Of a stretch of 36,070 nt of DNA, positions 32,627-36,070 are shown piece after piece (position 1 is the stretch's first letter; each line of letters begins with the position of its first letter). The DNA is from Darksidea phi. Its lineage: Eukaryota; Ascomycota; Dothideomycetes; Pleosporales; Lentitheciaceae. The notes beneath the pieces were generated by a model, which did no database searches, was not told the origin of the DNA, and worked only from the letters and a program-made list of their open reading frames with translations. Location: the NCBI GenBank assembly GCA_030770425.1, contig JASJFT010000326.1:1-36070 (forward strand), written 5' to 3'. The position numbers and the translations under genes are program-made.

Positions 32627-32959
32627 TAGTTATATTATAATATTATAGTAACGCCCTATACCCTATATAAGATAGAGTATTCTACTAGAACTATAGTATT
32701 AACGTAGATACTAAGATAACCTAAATTAATATATTATATAGGTAAATAGCTATATTACTATTTAAAGGATTAGTCTAGTATATTCGATTAAAGAAGCGGG
32801 ACGTAATATAGATATATTAGAGCTAAGATAATAGTATAAAAGATACGTATTCGTTTACTTAAAATAGAAATAGAAAAGGTTATAGTAAATACTATTAATA
32901 AGTCTAGAGTAAGGGAGGAAGGTATTATAAAACTATATACTAATATAGCTATATAATAG
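32627..32959. other. Spacer upstream of the minus-strand relic
   Basis: AT-rich, no recognised motif. If the relic at 29802-32626 had its own promoter it would lie here, but nothing can be pointed to after RIP. Confidence 0.3.
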
Positions 32960-32989
32960 ATAATAAGCTTTATCTCTTAGTCGTAGTTA

Positions 32990-33390
32990 TTATTAATATA
33001 ACGCGAGCGAGTATCTTAAAAGAGAAGAGAAAGAGCTTATAATAAAAGAAAGAAGAGAAGTAAGAGAGTACGTAAGAGTATAAAAATAGAAAGTAAAAGG
33101 GCTATTAAATATATATTAATATAAGTTAAGTATTAGTATTAGTAGCTATAATCTTCGGGTACGAAAAGCTAGATAGTATAGTCTAAATAAGAGTAAAATA
33201 ATAGGAACGAGAGAAAAAGATAGTATAGTAATAGATAGTAGTAGATTCGAAAAATATCTTATAAGAGATTTACTAAGACCTAATAAGAGTAGATAGTATA
33301 GACGAGAGGGTAATAGATAGAGATAAGAATAGAGAGAAAAGGTTAAAAAAAGGGGAAGAAAATAACGGTAGAAGGAGGACCTTTTATTAT
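32990..33390 (+). other. Strongly purine-rich tract
   Basis: The + strand is dominated by A and G across about 400 bp, unlike the neighbouring sequence. One plus frame at 33020-33110 reads a Lys/Arg-rich run (R-R-E-R-A-Y-N-K-R-K-K-R-S-K-R). It could be a basic coding segment or a strand-asymmetric low-complexity tract. Such sequence lacks CA/TG and so is little changed by RIP, preserving its ancestral look. Confidence 0.55.
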
Positions 33391-34321
33391 AGACGTCGAG
33401 GTAGATTATTTATTTAGGTATAATACGAAAGTTATAAGCGAGATTCGGATTATCTAAATAAGATATATCTATTTTTAGATATAAGCTTACTATCTAATTA
33501 TTTACTTATTTATAATATCTTTATAAAGACTTTAGAACTAGCCTAGACTTTATTTAATTTAGTTTTACTATCTATTATAATAATATAGTCTAGTAATACT
33601 TAATAATTACTAGTTACTATCTATTATAACTTATAATTATATTAAATTACTTATTTACCTATAGTTCTTCTAGTAAAAGAAATTTTATTTATATCTTTAT
33701 AGATATTTACTTAAGAGGTAATAAATTATTATATACTATATTTCTTTAAATACCTTTATTTCTATATTTTAGACTTTTATTAGTAAGTATTTAGGGTACT
33801 ATTAACTTAAATATAAAACGATCTCTTTTAATATAAGTATAAGAAGATATATCTACTCTTAGATTTCTCTACTTTCTTTTTTAATACTTTTAAGATCCTA
33901 TCCTTTATTATAATTATCTTTACTAGCTAGTATAGTAATACTACCCTTTTTAAGTATATCTATACTCTTTCTATCTATCTAGAGCTATAGCCCCCCTTTA
34001 TATATTATTAATATATAAATTATCTCTTTTAGTTTATAAGAGAGTTTAATATAATTAAGTTTTATTAGATTACTTTAAGTAACTAGTACTAAAAGACTAA
34101 TATCTATACTATCTATAGTAGGTATAAAGCTTACTATTAGACCTACTTAGTAATATATACTAGTTCTCTTCTCTTCTTATTAATATAGTTCTACTAATAA
34201 TTTATATAGATTAAGTCTACTTTCTATTACTACTTTAATCTTCTTACCTTCGTTATTAAGTATATCTAGTATTATAATATCTAAGCTACTTATAATAATA
34301 AAGATATAAATTCTAATATAT
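33391..34321. other. RIP-degraded interval, coding status unclear
   Basis: A continuation of the minus-strand relic above 34322 may extend into this region, but stops become dense. A plus-strand frame near 33380-33560 is also readable. I cannot decide the strand. Confidence 0.3.
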
Positions 34322-35106
34322 TTAAGAAGATTTAGTAGAATATATAGTCTTATACTTTTAATATTAATATTAGTTAAAACTAGTATAAAACTAAGTAGAA
34401 GTATTTAATTAAGGATACTAGTAGTAAGGTAAAATTATATTAGGCTATAGCTATAATATATAAGCTTAACTTCTAGTACTATTAAGTATATTCTACTATT
34501 TTTCTAATAGCTTCCTATACTAATTCCTTTAGTATAGACTAGATAGTATTAGCTATCTAGTATCTATTAACTTTATAACCTCTACTACCTATAAAGCTTA
34601 CTTTATTAAGTATAACTTCTTAACTAGTACGTTTCTTAGAGCTATTAATTATAAGTATTATTAGTACTATTATAGCCCTAATATTCCTAATAGAAATATT
34701 ATTAGTAGAGGTATAATATCTATTATCTCTTAGAAGGGGGTATTATAAAGCTTTTTTAGAAACTTCTCGTCTAATATATATAGCTTACTTAGATTATTTA
34801 TAAACTATATAATACTTAGTTAAGATTTCTATTATTAGAATATATAGATAGAATAAATATCTATATTAAAAATCTAACTTATTAATTCTAATACTATTAT
34901 TACTAGTTAGTCTATTTATTACTATAATTTATAAAGGCTAGTTTTACTAAATTCTTCGAGCTATAGCTTATTATTAAAGTAGATAGTATTCTCTTTTTTA
35001 ACTAATTATTTCGTTTATATAGTATCCTCTAAGTAGAGTTCTAAGATTATCTTTTAGTTAGATTTCTTAGTTCTTTCTTTATATTAATATTATTTATATA
35101 GTTTAC
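34322..35106 (-). pseudogene. Coding relic, Pro/Gln/His-rich, unknown family
   Basis: A minus-strand frame reads about 260 codons ending at a TAA at 34322-34324. The first half includes K-E-N-T-I-Y-F-N-N-K-L, (Q)-L-E-E-F-S-K-T-S-L-Y-K-L and L-D-E-K-F-L-K-K-L-Y-N-T, typical of a folded helical domain. The second half has very many TAA/TAG and CTA/CTT codons, which restore to Gln and Pro, so it was probably a disordered P/Q/H-rich tail. A helical domain followed by a P/Q-rich tail is a common Gag layout, but that is inference. Its frame differs from the relic at 29802-32626. Confidence 0.42.
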
Positions 35107-35165
35107 CTCTTTAAGGTTTCTTATATATATTATTATTCTTTTATAAAAGTTATAAGGTATCTTAA

Positions 35166-35206
35166 CCGAGACCTATAGATAGTATCTCGACCGAGACCTA
35201 TAGGTA
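35166..35206 (+). repeat. Two 16-bp direct repeats, 25-bp period
   Basis: CCGAGACCTATAGATA at 35166 and CCGAGACCTATAGGTA at 35191. Located between the minus-strand relic and the GC-richer segment, so possibly at an element border. Confidence 0.7.
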
Positions 35207-35261
35207 AATATTATATAGTTTAATTATATAATAATTAAAGAACTTTTCTAATTCTAGTATA

Positions 35262-36000
35262 AAACTCCGCCGGCCCCCCCCTCCCTCTTACTCCTATATT
35301 ACCGCCTTAATTACTAGGGCGTTCGCTAGCTATTCGGATCCTCTATACTCTACTAAGGACTCGAAGAATTAGGTATCTAGATCGGTATTACTAATTATCT
35401 ATTATAGCCTTATATTCTAATTATAAATAAAGACGTCGTTCGCCGGAGTTAAGCCTATATTACTAGTTAGCTATATTCCCGTATTAATACGGATATACTA
35501 AACCGAGCGTCTAGAGGAGGACCTCGCTATCGAAGATAAGAAGACGTAATATCCTAGTACTATCTAGGTCTACCGCCCTCTTATCCCCTAACTCTAGTTC
35601 TCGTAGCTTCTTCTTTAAACGTCCCTTCGCTTTCTTAGAGATATCGACAACGCGAACGATCGTAGTTTAGTAGGTAGTATTCGGCTTATTATAGGAGATT
35701 AGTCGATTTATCGTACTTCGTATAGTATACGGTATTCGATTATACAGACGACCTTTTATACCTTTATATATAGCTATTTAGTATAAATAAGTACTACTTT
35801 CTTAGTTTATATCCTTTAGTTTATATCTCTTAGTTTATATCCCTTTATTCGTATCCCTTAGTTCGCGTCTCTTAGTTCGTATCCCTTAGTTCTAGTAGTT
35901 CCCCTCTTCTATACTCTACCCCCTTTCTCTAGGCTACGTATTAAGGCTCGTATCGGATAAAGCTAGTATTAGCTACCTACTATTCTACGGTTGGTCGATA
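35262..36000. other. GC- and CpG-richer segment of unknown nature
   Basis: From a GCCGG plus eight-C run at about 35271-35282 onward, the sequence is visibly richer in G+C and CpG than the rest, while CA/TG remain rare (35648, 35745, 35992). It resembles the composition of the LINE-type insertion at 26.1-27.3 kb, and GCGAACGATCGT occurs in both (35652 and 26851), but I see no longer alignment. It could be a different element, a formerly GC-rich coding sequence, or the start of a region boundary. Confidence 0.5.
35802..35893 (+). repeat. 14-bp minisatellite, six units
   Basis: Units of the form TTAGTTTATATCCC or TTAGTTCGTATCCC begin at 35802, 35816, 35830, 35844, 35858 and 35872 with an exact 14-bp period, and a partial unit follows at 35886. 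The variants TATATC and CGTATC/CGCGTC differ at C/T positions. Confidence 0.85.
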
Positions 36001-36070
36001 TTAAGCGTTCTACTCTTTTTATATATAGTTAAAATTTTAGTACTAGTCTTTAGATATATATAGTTTATTA

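Larger units (their letters stand above)
1..36070. other. Near-completely RIP-mutated fungal AT-rich block
   Basis: Seen: reading by eye I find 14 CA and 19 TG dinucleotides in the whole window, against well over a thousand of each expected from base composition (my rough estimate). TA is very common, while CG, CC and CT persist. Known: fungal RIP converts C to T at CpA on both strands of duplicated DNA. Consequence: ATG occurs seven times on the + strand (starting 493, 4707, 5727, 12227, 17376, 24901, 29821) and never on the - strand; TGA is almost absent; glutamine and tryptophan codons read as TAA/TAG. Inference: a filamentous ascomycete heterochromatic region, such as a centromeric, subtelomeric or other AT isochore. 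Confidence 0.93.

Noticed and set aside
35262..36000. Second copy of the LINE-type insertion
   Set aside because: Similar composition and one shared 12-base word, but no longer alignment was visible by eye.
1..36070. Intact or expressed protein-coding genes
   Set aside because: Only seven ATG triplets on the + strand and none on the - strand, and TAA/TAG in every long frame, exclude any functional ORF of normal size.
1..36070. AT-rich bacterial, mitochondrial or Plasmodium-type DNA
   Set aside because: Those genomes are AT-rich but keep CA and TG. The specific loss of CpA/TpG with CpG kept is diagnostic of RIP.

Overview
Organism and state of the DNA. The window looks like an AT-rich, transposon-filled heterochromatic block from a filamentous ascomycete (Pezizomycotina) with very strong repeat-induced point mutation (RIP). 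Reading the whole window by eye I count only 33 CA/TG dinucleotides (14 CA, 19 TG) in 36,070 bases, while TA, CG, CC and CT stay common. That is the CpA-to-TpA signature of RIP taken almost to completion. As a result there are seven ATG triplets on the + strand and none on the - strand. Gln (CAA/CAG) and Trp (TGG) codons have become TAA/TAG, so no intact protein gene exists here. Every coding call below is a relic, recognised by reading through those stops.

Layout. (1) 1-7.38 kb: a minus-strand Ty3/Gypsy retrotransposon with a probable 5' LTR (about 7138-7380), gag, protease, RT, RNase H, integrase, a chromodomain and an unusual C-terminal array of three 25-residue repeats. Its far (3') LTR is outside the window. 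(2) 7.43-9.09 kb: head-to-head pieces of a second repeat family. (3) 9.1-12.15 kb: plus-strand coding-like relics of unknown identity. (4) 12.12-12.36 kb: a small GC-rich island holding 11 of the 33 surviving CA/TG sites and several hairpins. (5) 12.6-17.3 kb: the longest copy of the second family ('element E'), with a 481-bp sub-element bounded by 17-bp inverted repeats, a noncoding head, a plus-strand ORF relic with an internal 17-bp minisatellite, and a second ORF relic. (6) 17.4-23.4 kb: two large adjoining plus-strand relics. (7) 24.1-24.9 kb: a smaller plus-strand relic. (8) 25.7-27.74 kb: a third copy of the head of element E, split by a 1.2-kb insertion with a 22-base A tail and a 12-13-bp target-site duplication, the mark of LINE-type retrotransposition. 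(9) 28-29 kb: a weak plus-strand relic. (10) 29.8-35.1 kb: large minus-strand relics with P/Q/H-rich reconstructed composition. (11) 35.26-36.07 kb: a GC-richer segment with a 14-bp minisatellite.

How it fits together. This is a graveyard of nested mobile elements, not an operating pathway. The relative order of some events can be read: the LINE-type element entered an existing copy of the 481-bp sub-element, and the Gypsy element abuts a truncated copy of element E. Identities are firm for the Gypsy pol domains and for the LINE-type insertion mechanism. The other large relics are coding-like but I do not recognise them.
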